Of a stretch of DNA of 64,000 nt, positions 18,632-28,216 are shown one piece after another (within the stretch, counting starts at the first letter, position 1; every line of letters begins with the position of its first letter). Source of the DNA: Nostoc sp. 'Peltigera membranacea cyanobiont' N6 (GTDB taxonomy: Bacteria > Cyanobacteriota > Cyanobacteriia > Cyanobacteriales > Nostocaceae). The notes under the pieces are model-generated. The model was not told the origin of the DNA, did no database searches, and was given only the letters and a program-made list of their open reading frames with translations. The stretch is from positions 310,001-374,000 of the forward strand of contig NZ_CP026681.1 of the NCBI RefSeq assembly GCF_002949735.1, read 5' to 3'. Made by a program: the position numbers and the translations under genes.

Positions 18632-19350
18632 ACTATTTACTAGATGTTCAAAATGTCCATGCTGGATACATCAAAGATGTAGATATCCTGCAAGGTGTAA
18701 ATTTTCAGGTTGCTCCAGGGGAATTAGTAACAGTGATTGGCCCCAATGGTGCTGGTAAATCTACTTTGGCAAAAGCAATTTTTGGGCTTTTGATCCCCCA
18801 CACAGGCACAATTACCTTTAAAGGTGAAAATATTGTGGGGCTAAAGTCCAATCAAATTGTTCAACGAGGAATGTGCTACGTACCGCAAATCGCCAATGTT
18901 TTCCCCTCTCTGAGTGTTGAAGAGAACTTGGAGATGGGTGCTTTTGTGCTTAACGTTCCCCTGAAACCAATTAAAGATAAAATATTTACCATGTTCCCCA
19001 GATTAAGCGATCGCCGTCGTCAACGCGCTGGTACTCTCTCTGGAGGAGAACGCCAGATGTTAGCGATGGGCAAAGCTTTGATGTTGGAACCTAGTTTGCT
19101 AATTTTAGATGAACCATCTGCTGCTTTATCACCAATCTTGGTGACACAGGTGTTTGAGCAGATTAAACAAATTAATCAGGCGGGAACTGCGATTGTATTA
19201 GTAGAACAAAATGCCCGTAAAGCTTTAGAGATGGCTAATCGTGGCTATGTACTGGAGTCGGGACGCGATGCTATCTCCGGCCTTGGTCAAGAACTATTAA
19301 ACGATCCTAAAGTGGGTGAACTATATCTGGGAGCAGGTAAAAGACATTAA
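18622..19350 (+). CDS. natE: Branched-chain/neutral amino acid ABC transporter ATPase (LivF/NatE type)
   Basis: 242 residues. Walker A GPNGAGKST, Q-loop VPQIANVFPSLSVEENLEMG, signature LSGGERQ, Walker B LLILDEPSAAL and the switch region VLVEQNARKAL place it in the LivF branch of hydrophobic amino acid uptake ATPases. In cyanobacteria natE of the N-I neutral amino acid transporter is often encoded apart from its partners, as here, where no permease or binding protein gene is nearby. The symbol is therefore an inference. The start lies inside the heptamer array; other ATGs of the array run into stops after four or five codons. Confidence 0.8.
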   Translation: MTNDYLLDVQNVHAGYIKDVDILQGVNFQVAPGELVTVIGPNGAGKSTLAKAIFGLLIPHTGTITFKGENIVGLKSNQIVQRGMCYVPQIANVFPSLSVEENLEMGAFVLNVPLKPIKDKIFTMFPRLSDRRRQRAGTLSGGERQMLAMGKALMLEPSLLILDEPSAALSPILVTQVFEQIKQINQAGTAIVLVEQNARKALEMANRGYVLESGRDAISGLGQELLNDPKVGELYLGAGKRH

Positions 19351-19416
19351 CCCTCTTTAATTACTCTTGCCCCCATTCAACATAACACCACTTGAAATAA
19401 GGAAACTTCACGAGCC

Positions 19417-19475
19417 GATAGCGATGCCGAACGCGAGTGCGTCTCGTAGAGAAGGCGAAGTGCGCCTACGCTATC
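19417..19475. repeat. Dispersed palindromic repeat (GATAGCG ... CGCTATC)
   Basis: Inverted ends GATAGCG (19417-19423) and CGCTATC (19469-19475) enclose GC-rich sequence containing GCGTCTCGTAGAGA, a composition familiar from interspersed palindromes of Nostoc genomes. It lies in the otherwise gene-poor 19351-20175 stretch. Confidence 0.55.
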
Positions 19476-19753
19476 TATAAACTAATACAAAAACTATAAC
19501 AATTCCTGCCACTGCCGCGACCGTCGTTTTCGATGCTCAAAGAATTCTCCCCAATAATCCTTGCGTTTCTAATCACATCTACAGCGAGTAAAAAGGTAAA
19601 ACAGGACATTCATTTAGGAAAAAATGATAAAAATGCAAATTAACCGGATTTGCCAGAACCCCAATTGAACAAGAAGGCTTACTGAACTTCCTATATATAA
19701 AGCTCTGCATCACTTTTTGATATACCTCTGAGTCAAAATAACTTCTGTAAAGC

Positions 19754-19782
19754 CGCTCCAGAGGGAACCTGGAGCGTTTTTT
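19754..19782 (+). terminator. Strong rho-independent terminator
   Basis: Perfect 8-bp stem CGCTCCAG / CTGGAGCG with a 7-base loop, followed by six T residues (19777-19782). It is about 400 bp beyond the ABC ATPase stop, so it may end a long 3' UTR or an independent small RNA lying in about 19660-19780. Confidence 0.75.
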
Positions 19783-19873
19783 ATGGTATAAAAACGTCTA
19801 TGTTTACCCCAATCAAAATTGATTGAGTGCTTTTGGCAATTTGGCAGCCAAAATTTTTTTGTTCCAGTTTTAA

Positions 19874-20050
19874 TTGATATATCAGCAGGGTTACTGGGAC
19901 ATTGAGAAACTTCTACAAGGGATCGATTCCCGTCTCAAAATCCCACCCAACGGCCAGTTGTTGACGCTCACGCTCTGTAAACTACCTGAAATGGTATGGT
20001 TGGCAGTAAACAAGCAGAGCAAGCGTCACCGCTTCACCACAACTGGCTAG
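19874..20050 (+). pseudogene. Short open frame, possible gene remnant (58 codons)
   Basis: Between an in-frame TAA and a TAG the frame reads from a TTG as LIYQQGYWDIEKLLQGIDSR and on through LPEMVWLAVNKQSKRHRF, with protein-like composition but no ATG or ribosome-binding site near the beginning. It could be the C-terminal remnant of a deleted gene or chance. No family is recognised. Confidence 0.25.
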
Positions 20051-20079
20051 AAATCAAACAGAAAACAATAGTTAGTCAA

Positions 20080-20128
20080 GGATATCCTCCCCAACCCCCC
20101 TTAAGAAGCAGGGTTGGGGAGGATATCC
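20080..20128. terminator. 18-bp perfect inverted repeat between convergent ends
   Basis: Arms GGATATCCTCCCCAACCC (20080-20097) and its exact complement (20111-20128), 13-base loop. It lies 48 bp past the stop of the minus-strand gene at 20176. No T-run follows on either strand; it may stabilise or end transcripts, or be a dispersed repeat. Confidence 0.5.
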
Positions 20129-20175
20129 AGAGTCAAATATCACTAACACTAATCGTATAGAGCGATCGCCACAAT

Positions 20176-21480
20176 TTATTGAACCTGTAGCTGCCTGAGT
20201 TTATTTTTTGCCGATAGTAGTAAATCTTGAGCTTTTAGATAGGCTGTTGTGCCGTTTTGCACTTTTTCTAATTGATTAATAATACTCTGCAATTGGCTCA
20301 ACACCCGATTACGCCTCACATCATGAGCATCAACAGGAATTGAAGCCAACAAGCTTTCGATTTCTCGCTGTGCTAATTCCATCGCCTCTACAGCATCCGC
20401 CTCAGCTTGCCGTCTCACCTTGACTTCACCTAAATTAGCCTCATAAATTGCTAATAACTTCTGTGCTTCGGTATAACCCGCCACATCCTTTGAGGGAATC
20501 TCTTTGAGCCGCTCAATTGCCTCCATCCACAAATTTTCTATTTGTCGCCATTCTGCGACGCTATGCGGCGGATTTTGACCAGCTTTAGCAGCTTGCCAAG
20601 AAAATTGCCGTGCTGCGGTGATTAAGGCACTGATGCGATCGTTTCCCGCCGCCAATCCAACAACTTCCTTGAACTCACGCTTATAATTATCCAATTGATT
20701 TTGGATAGTTTTTCCTGCCAGAGTTTGACCAGGAATCTGCTCAAATTGATTCAGCGCCGTTTGCCAAGCAGCTGTTGCAGTCTGTTTATCAGTTGCTGTT
20801 GTCGCCCGTTCATATTGCTGTTTCGCATTTAAGAAAGCCTTCATATTCTCAGTAAGCAAAGACTGAGCATTTTTTTCCTGAAAAACCTGAGCTTCTAGCT
20901 TCCCAACTTTACTCCGAAATGTATTAAAACCATAGATGCTAAAGCGCGAGTCATACCACCAATATCTGTATTCACTCCAATCGTTAACAAAAGAAGTTGG
21001 TAATTGGTCTAAATGTTTTTGTGCTTCTTGTAGCTTCTCTTCGCCCAAAGCCAAATCAGCAGGACTGGTAGGGTTTTCAATCAATTGTTCAGCTTGCTCG
21101 ACTGATACCAACGCCTGTCGATAGTGATTATCCATACTCATATAGCTGGGTAGCAACAAAAAAGGCGCATGGAGCATCACCGGATGGCGAATCACCGGGT
21201 AAGGCTGGTTCGCCACCCAAATTACAGCACCGGGAATACCGATAAGTATTGCTATCCAAATAAGTTTACTACCTATACCCCGCTTGGTTTTGCGATGCGG
21301 TTGCAGAGGGGGTGTTTTGATCGCCTGCCTCTCTAACTCCATTTCATGCTCTAATTTAGCTAGGTTTTTGGAGGTTGATAGTGTTGCAGATTGTTGGCTG
21401 AGGGCAGAAGGATCTATCCCAGGGCTATTTGGAGCATTTTTACGTAGAAAATTCCAGTTTATTTTATTTAAAAAAGCCAT
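20176..21480 (-). CDS. Membrane-anchored coiled-coil protein of unknown function
   Basis: 434 residues from the ATG at 21480; the frame extends to a TTG at 21579 with no better ribosome-binding site. A basic, Ser/Pro-containing N-terminal part is followed by one transmembrane helix (LIWIAILIGIPGAVIWVA). The large remainder is extracytoplasmic or periplasmic, rich in Ala/Gln/Glu and predicted helical (e.g. AEQLIENPTSPADLALGEEKLQEA). It resembles conserved cyanobacterial hypothetical proteins. No catalytic motif is visible. It is divergent from the carbonic anhydrase gene. Confidence 0.75.
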   Translation of the reverse strand: MAFLNKINWNFLRKNAPNSPGIDPSALSQQSATLSTSKNLAKLEHEMELERQAIKTPPLQPHRKTKRGIGSKLIWIAILIGIPGAVIWVANQPYPVIRHPVMLHAPFLLLPSYMSMDNHYRQALVSVEQAEQLIENPTSPADLALGEEKLQEAQKHLDQLPTSFVNDWSEYRYWWYDSRFSIYGFNTFRSKVGKLEAQVFQEKNAQSLLTENMKAFLNAKQQYERATTATDKQTATAAWQTALNQFEQIPGQTLAGKTIQNQLDNYKREFKEVVGLAAGNDRISALITAARQFSWQAAKAGQNPPHSVAEWRQIENLWMEAIERLKEIPSKDVAGYTEAQKLLAIYEANLGEVKVRRQAEADAVEAMELAQREIESLLASIPVDAHDVRRNRVLSQLQSIINQLEKVQNGTTAYLKAQDLLLSAKNKLRQLQVQ

Positions 21481-21812
21481 ATCTATAGCGAGTACTGTGT
21501 TAAGTATTCCCAAAAATACAGGAAATATAAACAATAGGTTGTTTTGACTGTTGACACGAATTATATTTTTTATCAACAAGAGAGTTACGGATTAAAAAAA
21601 TATTATATTTATAGTTCTTCAGAGCTTAATTTTGACAAATAAGCTAAAGCTTAGTTGGCGCATACAATAATAATTCTGGATAGTTTATAAATTAAAAATT
21701 ACGATGTTATGTAAATATTAAATGACTCTTAAAGCGTGTAACAAGGTACTCTTATATCCTGCTTAGGTATGATATTTTTTTGGAAAAAGCTTTGTTGTTG
21801 TCAGGTAGATTG

Positions 21813-22535
21813 ATGAGCCGAATTAATGGATTTGTCGGGCGACGTGATTTCTTAAAATTTGCCAGTTTCCTAGGTGTTGCAGCTACTGTTGTTGCTGATA
21901 GCTTTTGGAATCCAGAGCAAACTGCTGTTGCAGATATTCACCCAGTTAACCCTAATCCAATCAGTCCAAATGAAGCCATTAGACGCTTGCTAGATGGTAA
22001 TCAAAGATTTATCCATCAAAAACGTCAATATCTCAGTCAATCACTAGAACGTCTACTATTAGTTGCTAAAGCTCAGTATCCTTTTGCAGCTATATTGGGC
22101 TGTGCAGATTCTAGAGTACCTGCGGAAATTGTCTTCGATCAAGGACTTGGAGATTTATTTGTCGTGCGTGTTGCTGGGAATGTGGTCAGTGATACGGTTA
22201 TAGGTAGTCTGGAATACTCTACAACAGTATTAGGTTCGCGGTTGATTGTGGTATTAGGTCATAAAAGATGTGGTGCAGTCGCGGAAGCGCTCAAAAATGA
22301 AGCACTTCCTGGCAGAATTGGTTTAATTGTTGAGGGCATCAAACCATCTATAGAAAGGGTAAAGTTTAGAACGGGTGATAATATGCAGGATGTGGTTCTA
22401 GCTAACATTCAATATCAGACTGAAAAGTTGCAGGAAAGCTCAACAATTTTAGCCAAATTGCTTGGTGAAGGTAAACTAAAGATTGTCGGTGCTTGTTATG
22501 ATATTGACACAGGTAAAGTCAACATTCTTACTTGA
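21813..22535 (+). CDS. Beta-class carbonic anhydrase with Tat-type signal peptide
   Basis: 240 residues from the ATG at 21813, which has an AGG box about 8 bases upstream; an in-frame TTG at 21780 is a weaker start. Zinc ligands and dyad are intact: Cys97-Ala-Asp99-Ser-Arg101 and His150-x-x-Cys153 in GHKRCGA. The N-terminus contains a twin-arginine motif GRRDFLKFAS before a hydrophobic stretch, suggesting export folded to the periplasm or thylakoid lumen. It should interconvert CO2 and bicarbonate. Exported beta-enzymes (EcaB-like) in cyanobacteria are thought to help inorganic-carbon handling at the cell envelope. No carboxysome genes are close. Confidence 0.88.
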   Translation: MSRINGFVGRRDFLKFASFLGVAATVVADSFWNPEQTAVADIHPVNPNPISPNEAIRRLLDGNQRFIHQKRQYLSQSLERLLLVAKAQYPFAAILGCADSRVPAEIVFDQGLGDLFVVRVAGNVVSDTVIGSLEYSTTVLGSRLIVVLGHKRCGAVAEALKNEALPGRIGLIVEGIKPSIERVKFRTGDNMQDVVLANIQYQTEKLQESSTILAKLLGEGKLKIVGACYDIDTGKVNILT

Positions 22536-22976
22536 ATACTCTGGATTTTTTAGAGTTTTGATTATTAACGATATTTATAATTTTATTTATTCAACCTTTA
22601 TCGATCCAAGGCACTGTCAACGCTTGTAACAAATAAACCCAGCAGGGGCCATATAACAAAGCCGCCTGCCAGGAAGGTATAGTATATTCTGGCCATGTTT
22701 GATTAGGTTAGCGCTTATTTATAAAAAATAATTGCGTATCCCTAGATACAATAACTAAATACTTTGGAAAACACAGTTAAGAAAAGTTACTAAATAGGTT
22801 AATTTCCAATTAAAACCAGCAGTTTCCTAAATGGATAGATGAGGGAGTGGAAGACAAGGGAGAATAATTGAACAAATTCTCTCTTGTTCTTTGCCAGTCC
22901 CCAATGCCCAATCCCCAATGCCCCATAATATAAGAAAGCGCTTCACACTTCTTAAATAATCAACTTTATTAGAACA
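22536..22976. other. Intergenic region, no gene seen
   Basis: About 440 bp, AT-rich, between the carbonic anhydrase and ubiD genes. No ORF is convincing. A short heptamer-like tract of CCCAATG/CCCCAAT units lies at about 22899-22924. The ubiD promoter must lie here, but no clear -35/-10 pair is claimed. Confidence 0.6.
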
Positions 22977-24485
22977 ATGGCGAGAGACTTACGGGGATTC
23001 ATTAAAATTCTAGAAGAAAGAGGACAATTACGGCGGATTTCAGCTTTAGTTGACCCAGACTTAGAAATTGCTGAGATTTCCAACCGGATGCTGCAAAAAG
23101 GTGGACCAGGGTTGTTGTTTGAAAATGTCAAAGGCGCTTCCTTTCCGGTGGCGGTGAATTTGATGGGAACTGTAGAAAGGATTTGTTGGGCGATGAATAT
23201 GCAGCATCCAGAGGAGTTGGAAACTCTGGGGAAAAAACTGAGTATGCTACAACAACCAAAACCGCCGAAGAAGATTTCCCAAGCCATAGATTTTGGCAAA
23301 GTGCTGTTTGATGTGGTAAAGGCGAAACCAGGACGGGACTTTTTCCCCGCTTGTCAGCAAGTTGTGCTTCAAGGTAATAATTTAGATTTAAACAAGTTAC
23401 CTTTGATACGTCCTTATTGTGGTGATGCTGGCAAGATTATCACGCTGGGACTGGTAATTACCAAAGATTGTGAGACGGGTACACCAAATGTAGGTGTGTA
23501 TCGCTTGCAACTACAATCGAAAAATACGATGACTGTTCACTGGTTATCGGTGCGGGGTGGTGCGAGGCATTTGCGAAAAGCGGCGGAACGTGGGAAGAAA
23601 TTAGAAGTTGCGATCGCACTTGGTGTAGATCCTCTAATTATTATGGCAGCTGCCACGCCCATCCCTGTAGATTTATCAGAATGGCTGTTTGCTGGACTAT
23701 ACGGTGGTTCTGGTGTGCAGTTGGCGAAGTGTAAAACCGTCGATTTGGAAGTTCCCGCAGATTCAGAATTTGTCTTGGAAGGAACGATTACACCAGGAGA
23801 AGTCTTACCAGATGGCCCCTTTGGCGATCACATGGGTTATTACGGCGGTGTGGAAGATTCGCCATTGGTACGCTTTGAGTGTATGACACACCGGAAAAAT
23901 CCGATTTACTTAACAACATTTAGCGGTCGTCCACCTAAAGAAGAAGCGATGATGGCGATCGCACTAAATCGTATTTATACGCCCATACTGCGCCAACAAG
24001 TATCAGAAATTGTCGATTTCTTCCTCCCAATGGAAGCTTTAAGTTACAAAGCAGCGATTATTTCCATTGATAAAGCATATCCCGGACAAGCGCGACGAGC
24101 AGCTTTAGCTTTTTGGAGTGCTTTACCACAATTTACTTACACTAAATTTGTAATTGTTGTAGATAAAGACATCAATATTCGCGATCCCCGTCAAGTAGTG
24201 TGGGCGATTAGTTCCAAAGTTGACCCAGTACGAGATGTGTTTATTTTGCCGAATACACCGTTTGATACGTTGGATTTTGCTAGTGAAAAGATTGGCTTAG
24301 GTGGACGGATGGGAATTGATGCGACTACAAAGATTCCGCCCGAAACAGACCATGAATGGGGTTCGCCTTTGGAATCTGACCCAGATGTGGCGGCGATGGT
24401 AGAGAGGCGATGGGCGGAGTATGGTTTAGCAGAGTTGCAGTTGGGAGAAGTAGACCCAAATTTGTTTGGCTATGATATGAGGTAA
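22977..24485 (+). CDS. ubiD: UbiD-family prenylated-FMN-dependent decarboxylase
   Basis: 502 residues, ATG start. Full-length UbiD fold with the conserved stretches NVGVYRLQLQ, EWLFAGLYGG and LPDGPFGDHMGYYGG, the latter around the prFMN/metal and Glu-Arg-Glu catalytic region. In cyanobacteria the UbiD homologue is the likely 4-hydroxybenzoate decarboxylase of plastoquinone synthesis, needing prFMN from UbiX. No ubiX gene lies in the window. Monocistronic by context. A 12-bp inverted repeat lies about 100 bp after the stop. Confidence 0.9.
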   Translation: MARDLRGFIKILEERGQLRRISALVDPDLEIAEISNRMLQKGGPGLLFENVKGASFPVAVNLMGTVERICWAMNMQHPEELETLGKKLSMLQQPKPPKKISQAIDFGKVLFDVVKAKPGRDFFPACQQVVLQGNNLDLNKLPLIRPYCGDAGKIITLGLVITKDCETGTPNVGVYRLQLQSKNTMTVHWLSVRGGARHLRKAAERGKKLEVAIALGVDPLIIMAAATPIPVDLSEWLFAGLYGGSGVQLAKCKTVDLEVPADSEFVLEGTITPGEVLPDGPFGDHMGYYGGVEDSPLVRFECMTHRKNPIYLTTFSGRPPKEEAMMAIALNRIYTPILRQQVSEIVDFFLPMEALSYKAAIISIDKAYPGQARRAALAFWSALPQFTYTKFVIVVDKDINIRDPRQVVWAISSKVDPVRDVFILPNTPFDTLDFASEKIGLGGRMGIDATTKIPPETDHEWGSPLESDPDVAAMVERRWAEYGLAELQLGEVDPNLFGYDMR

Positions 24486-24587
24486 GGTGTTAAATAACAA
24501 CATCGAAACAGCATTCAGTTAGGTATTCTATACGACTGGCGGATAATGACGCGAAAAGCGAGTCTATGAACGTCTGAATAATCGGCG

Positions 24588-24632
24588 TTTTTGCACCTCT
24601 ATCAAATAGTAGATTTGGGGGAGGTGCAAAAA
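24588..24632. repeat. 12-bp perfect inverted repeat
   Basis: TTTTTGCACCTC (24588-24599) and GAGGTGCAAAAA (24621-24632) with a 21-base spacer, downstream of ubiD. It may act as a weak two-way terminator or be part of a dispersed element. Confidence 0.55.
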
Positions 24633-25412
24633 GTCTTAATTTCTAGGTGAGAGTTTATTGCCTATTAATAATAGTGTACAAACCATTGCACCTAACATAT
24701 AAACCATAGACGTTTCAGCATCCTTTAAAATTAGAATATAAAACATAGAGAACACTACAAAAACAAGTACCGTTATTTTCAACATAAAATCAAACAATTT
24801 CAATCATAAATACTAGGAAAAATACATCAAAAGTCTAGCTCATGTTTTTCCTATTGTTGAGCGCAGAAAAATATTTCAATTTCTAATAGCATTTAGTATT
24901 TCAGTGTGGATAAATTATTGGATCGCTATTTCTAATATATTTCTTAAGTGATTGTTTACCTGATTGTAAATATGACAGTTTTTTTTGTGGTAGTAACTAA
25001 CCTAGACAAATGTACTTCTACCAAGTATTTTTATCAAAAAAAACTGTTTCATAAATATAAGCCAATTTTATTGACCAGGATTTTTACTATTCTCACCTCT
25101 TTGGGCCGTATTCTCTTTGCTACTAACACTGACTTCAATTCATCCAGGGTCGAATCCATGAGTGAATGCTCCTCTTGCTGTCGCTATTGCAGCGATCGCT
25201 GGTGGTATGAGTCCATAATTGGGCGGTCTGTATTGCCTCTTGGAAGATTAGAAAAGAGGAAATAAATGTATTGTATTTTATCCCTAATCCTGTAGAATAC
25301 ACGTAAATATCGTTTGGAGGTTGTCAGTTACTGAGTTATTCAAAAAAACTGTCAGCATGAACTCGAAAGTGCAAAAGATGTCTGCGTCTACTACATAATA
25401 AATTAGACTATC
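24633..25412. other. Intergenic region, no supported gene
   Basis: AT-rich stretch between ubiD and a secreted protein gene. An open frame at 24948-25265 has a poor start, low-complexity hydrophobic beginning and a Cys-rich end, and is not supported as a gene. No RNA gene was recognised. Confidence 0.5.
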
Positions 25413-25961
25413 ATGAGAACTAAAATTTATCGACTCGTTGCAATTACTACGTCAACTCTAGCTATAGCAATAGTTGGATCGGTCAACTCTGTTCCAACTA
25501 TTGCAGTAGATTTAAAACCTGTCCAAAAGTTAGCAGATACAACTCAACTTAATCAAGCAAACCAGTATACTTTCACTGACCCGATTAAGACTACAGAAAT
25601 TGTTTTCTTTCCGCAAGCGCCAGGGCCAGTGCGAGTGGACGATCCACCAAAAGCTTCACAACTAATTTATCATGGGCCATCAGGAGAATTGACTTTTCGA
25701 GGTAAGGAAATTAGGAAACAAAAAAGTGCTTTAGGTTTACTTATTACTGTTACCTTAGAGCCAAACTTCGATCGAGGTCAACTAGAGTTAACGTTGGTGC
25801 TACCAACTGTAAATCTTGAAAATGGTCAAAAACAAAACTTTGATACCGTAGCAATTAAGGCCAGGGGCTTAGGGCGTGTCATCAATCGAGCGGGATCGGA
25901 ACTGACTTATCTGGTTTTACCACTTAAGGGTGTGGCAGAACAGGTTCCTCTTCCTCTCTAA
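25413..25961 (+). CDS. Secreted protein of unknown function
   Basis: 182 residues. A typical signal peptide (MRTKIYRLVAITTSTLAIAI ... likely cleavage near TIAVD) is followed by a soluble domain beginning with an Asn/Gln-rich linker and a beta-rich part (TEIVFFPQAPGPVRVDDPPKA, LGLLITVTLEPNFDRGQLELT). No cysteine pairs or catalytic motif stand out. It appears to be a conserved type of cyanobacterial periplasmic protein, but no family is named. A 20-bp inverted repeat follows its stop. Confidence 0.75.
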   Translation: MRTKIYRLVAITTSTLAIAIVGSVNSVPTIAVDLKPVQKLADTTQLNQANQYTFTDPIKTTEIVFFPQAPGPVRVDDPPKASQLIYHGPSGELTFRGKEIRKQKSALGLLITVTLEPNFDRGQLELTLVLPTVNLENGQKQNFDTVAIKARGLGRVINRAGSELTYLVLPLKGVAEQVPLPL

Positions 25962-26011
25962 GTTAAACATTGGAGCAAGTGACACGATCGCTTGGTGGAT
26001 AAATATTTTTA

Positions 26012-26069
26012 GGCGATGGAGAGGGCTGAGTTAACTGAGTATTCTTCTTACTCAGCCCTCTCCATCGCC
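26012..26069. repeat. 20-bp perfect inverted repeat
   Basis: GGCGATGGAGAGGGCTGAGT (26012-26031) and its exact complement (26050-26069) around an 18-base loop, 50 bp past the secreted-protein stop. No T-run follows. It may be a terminator-like structure or a dispersed palindromic element. Confidence 0.6.
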
Positions 26070-26358
26070 ATCTGGTTAGCTCAATCGTAGCGATCGCAGT
26101 TGAAGGGAAGCAATGCGAAAAAGTGAGCGCATTGTCAAATGAGTCGGGGAATCAAAGGGAGACTCACAACTAAATTTGTCATTAGAGAGAGTTTGTTTTA
26201 TCAGAAAATCCGCCTCCAGGTGCTAGCAAAAAGTCTGGCAGACAAACCATTATGCTATCTGGCGTGTTTGTAAACATTGTGCAATCAATCATATTGCGAT
26301 CGCCTACGCCATCGCACCACAATACAGCACAACATAGAATTTGACTGGAGGAGACTGC

Positions 26359-28206
26359 GTGAGAATTGGTGCTAACTACTTGGGTAACGGAGAGTGTGAA
26401 TTTACAGTTTGGTCTCCGCTATTAGATGGTGTTACAGTAAAAATTTTAACTCCAGAAGAACAGTTAATTCCCCTCAAACCTCAGTCTGAGGGATACTGGC
26501 AAACGAAAGTCAGCGATGTGTATCCGGGTACGCTTTATCAGTATGTCTTAAATGGCCAAGATACTTTTGCCGATCCCGCATCGCAGTATCAACCGGAAGG
26601 GGTACATGGCCCGTCTCAAATTGTCGATCCGCAGTTTGAATGGACAGATGAAGGGTGGGCAGGTATTCCTGTGGAGTCGATGATTTTTTATGAACTCCAC
26701 GTTGGGACTTTTACACCGGAAGGAACTTTCAGTGCGATTATTCCCCGCTTACCGGAACTGCGGGAACTGGGAATTAATGCCATTGAAATCATGCCCATCG
26801 CCCAGTTTCCGGGAGACACTCATGTTGAAGCCTCTCTGGCATATCGCAACTGGGGTTATGACGGCGTTTACCCTTTTGCTGTTCAAAATTCTTACGGTAG
26901 CCCAGCCGAACTGAAGGAACTGGTAAATGCTTGCCACCAACACAATATTGCTGTAGTGCTGGATGTGGTGTATAACCACTTTGGGCCAGAAGGCAACTAC
27001 ATGAGCCAGTTCGCGCCCTACTTTACTAAAACCTATAAAACGCCGTGGGGCGAAGCGCTGAATTTCGACGATGCCCATAGTCAGGGTGTGCGAAATTATT
27101 TTATCGAAAATGCCCTTTACTGGTTGGGCGAATTCCACATTGATGCATTGAGACTTGATGCAATTCAGGCAATTTACGACTTGGGAGCCAAGCATTTTTT
27201 GCAAGAATTGGCGGAAGCAGTTCATCATTTCTCACAACAAGGACAAAAATGGAAACGCCATTTAATTGCTGAAAGCGATTTGAACAATCCGCAAATTATT
27301 CGTCCGGTAGAATTGGGTGGATATGGAATCGATGCCCAATGGAGTGATGACTTTCACCATTCATTGCACACCCTGTTGACAGGCGATCGCCAAGGATATT
27401 ATCACGATTTTGGGAAGCTTGCTGATTTGGCAAAAGCTTACAATGATAGTTTTGTCTACGATTGGAAGTATTCGCCCGATCGCAAAAGATTTCATGGCAT
27501 AAGTTGCCGCGATCGCAATTTCTCACAGTTTACAGTCTGCATTCAGAATCACGATCAAATCGGCAATCAAATGAAAGGAGAACGCCTCACTGAGAGGATC
27601 TCTTTTGAAGGATTGAAGTTAGCTGCTGGCGCTGTGCTACTCTCGCCTAATTTACCTCTGTTATTTATGGGAGAGGAATATGGAGAAACTGCACCCTTCA
27701 TTTACTTTGTTAGTCACTCCGATCCCGATTTGATTCAAGCAGTTCGAGCCGGACGCAAACAAGAATTTGAAGCATTTCACTATGCAGACGATCCCCCAGA
27801 TCCCGAATCGGCAGAAACTTTCCTAAAGTCTAAACTCAATTGGCAATTACACAATGAAGGTAATCACAAAGTTCTGTGGAATTGGTATCGCCAGTTAATT
27901 AATTTACGCAAGACGCATCCAGCCCTTTTAAATCAAGACCGCAATTTCATCGAAGCGACTAGCGATGAAGATAAGCAGGTGGTCATCGTGCGTCGTTGGT
28001 GCGAATCAAGCGAACTAATATTTGTGATGAATTTTAATTCGTCTTCAGTGAAAGTAACTCTGCCAATTCAGCAAAATGCTAATAAGTTGTTAGACTCTGC
28101 TGATACCTCATGGTCTGGCCATGGTTCTGAAGCTGCTGAACATCTATCTCCGGGAGAAGAAGTGGAATTGCGACCTACTAGTTTAGTACTGTATGAAAAA
28201 GGATGA
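26359..28206 (+). CDS. treZ: Malto-oligosyltrehalose trehalohydrolase
   Basis: 615 residues from the GTG at 26359, chosen because GGAGGAG (26347-26353) lies five bases upstream. An N-terminal carbohydrate-binding/early-set domain (FTVWSPLLDGVTVKIL) is followed by a GH13 barrel with VVYNHFGPEG, the nucleophile region DALRLDAIQAI, the acid/base region LIAESDLNNP and FTVCIQNHDQIGN. It releases trehalose from maltooligosyltrehalose made by TreY. It is the first gene of a treZ-treY-treH cluster, the order known in Nostoc/Anabaena, where the genes matter for desiccation tolerance. About 640 bp of repeats separate it from treY. Confidence 0.95.
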   Translation: MRIGANYLGNGECEFTVWSPLLDGVTVKILTPEEQLIPLKPQSEGYWQTKVSDVYPGTLYQYVLNGQDTFADPASQYQPEGVHGPSQIVDPQFEWTDEGWAGIPVESMIFYELHVGTFTPEGTFSAIIPRLPELRELGINAIEIMPIAQFPGDTHVEASLAYRNWGYDGVYPFAVQNSYGSPAELKELVNACHQHNIAVVLDVVYNHFGPEGNYMSQFAPYFTKTYKTPWGEALNFDDAHSQGVRNYFIENALYWLGEFHIDALRLDAIQAIYDLGAKHFLQELAEAVHHFSQQGQKWKRHLIAESDLNNPQIIRPVELGGYGIDAQWSDDFHHSLHTLLTGDRQGYYHDFGKLADLAKAYNDSFVYDWKYSPDRKRFHGISCRDRNFSQFTVCIQNHDQIGNQMKGERLTERISFEGLKLAAGAVLLSPNLPLLFMGEEYGETAPFIYFVSHSDPDLIQAVRAGRKQEFEAFHYADDPPDPESAETFLKSKLNWQLHNEGNHKVLWNWYRQLINLRKTHPALLNQDRNFIEATSDEDKQVVIVRRWCESSELIFVMNFNSSSVKVTLPIQQNANKLLDSADTSWSGHGSEAAEHLSPGEEVELRPTSLVLYEKG

Positions 28207-28216
28207 GTGAGAGTTA

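Noticed and set aside
24948..25265. 105-codon open frame
   Set aside because: Poor start, low-complexity hydrophobic beginning, Cys/Trp-rich end and no recognisable family.
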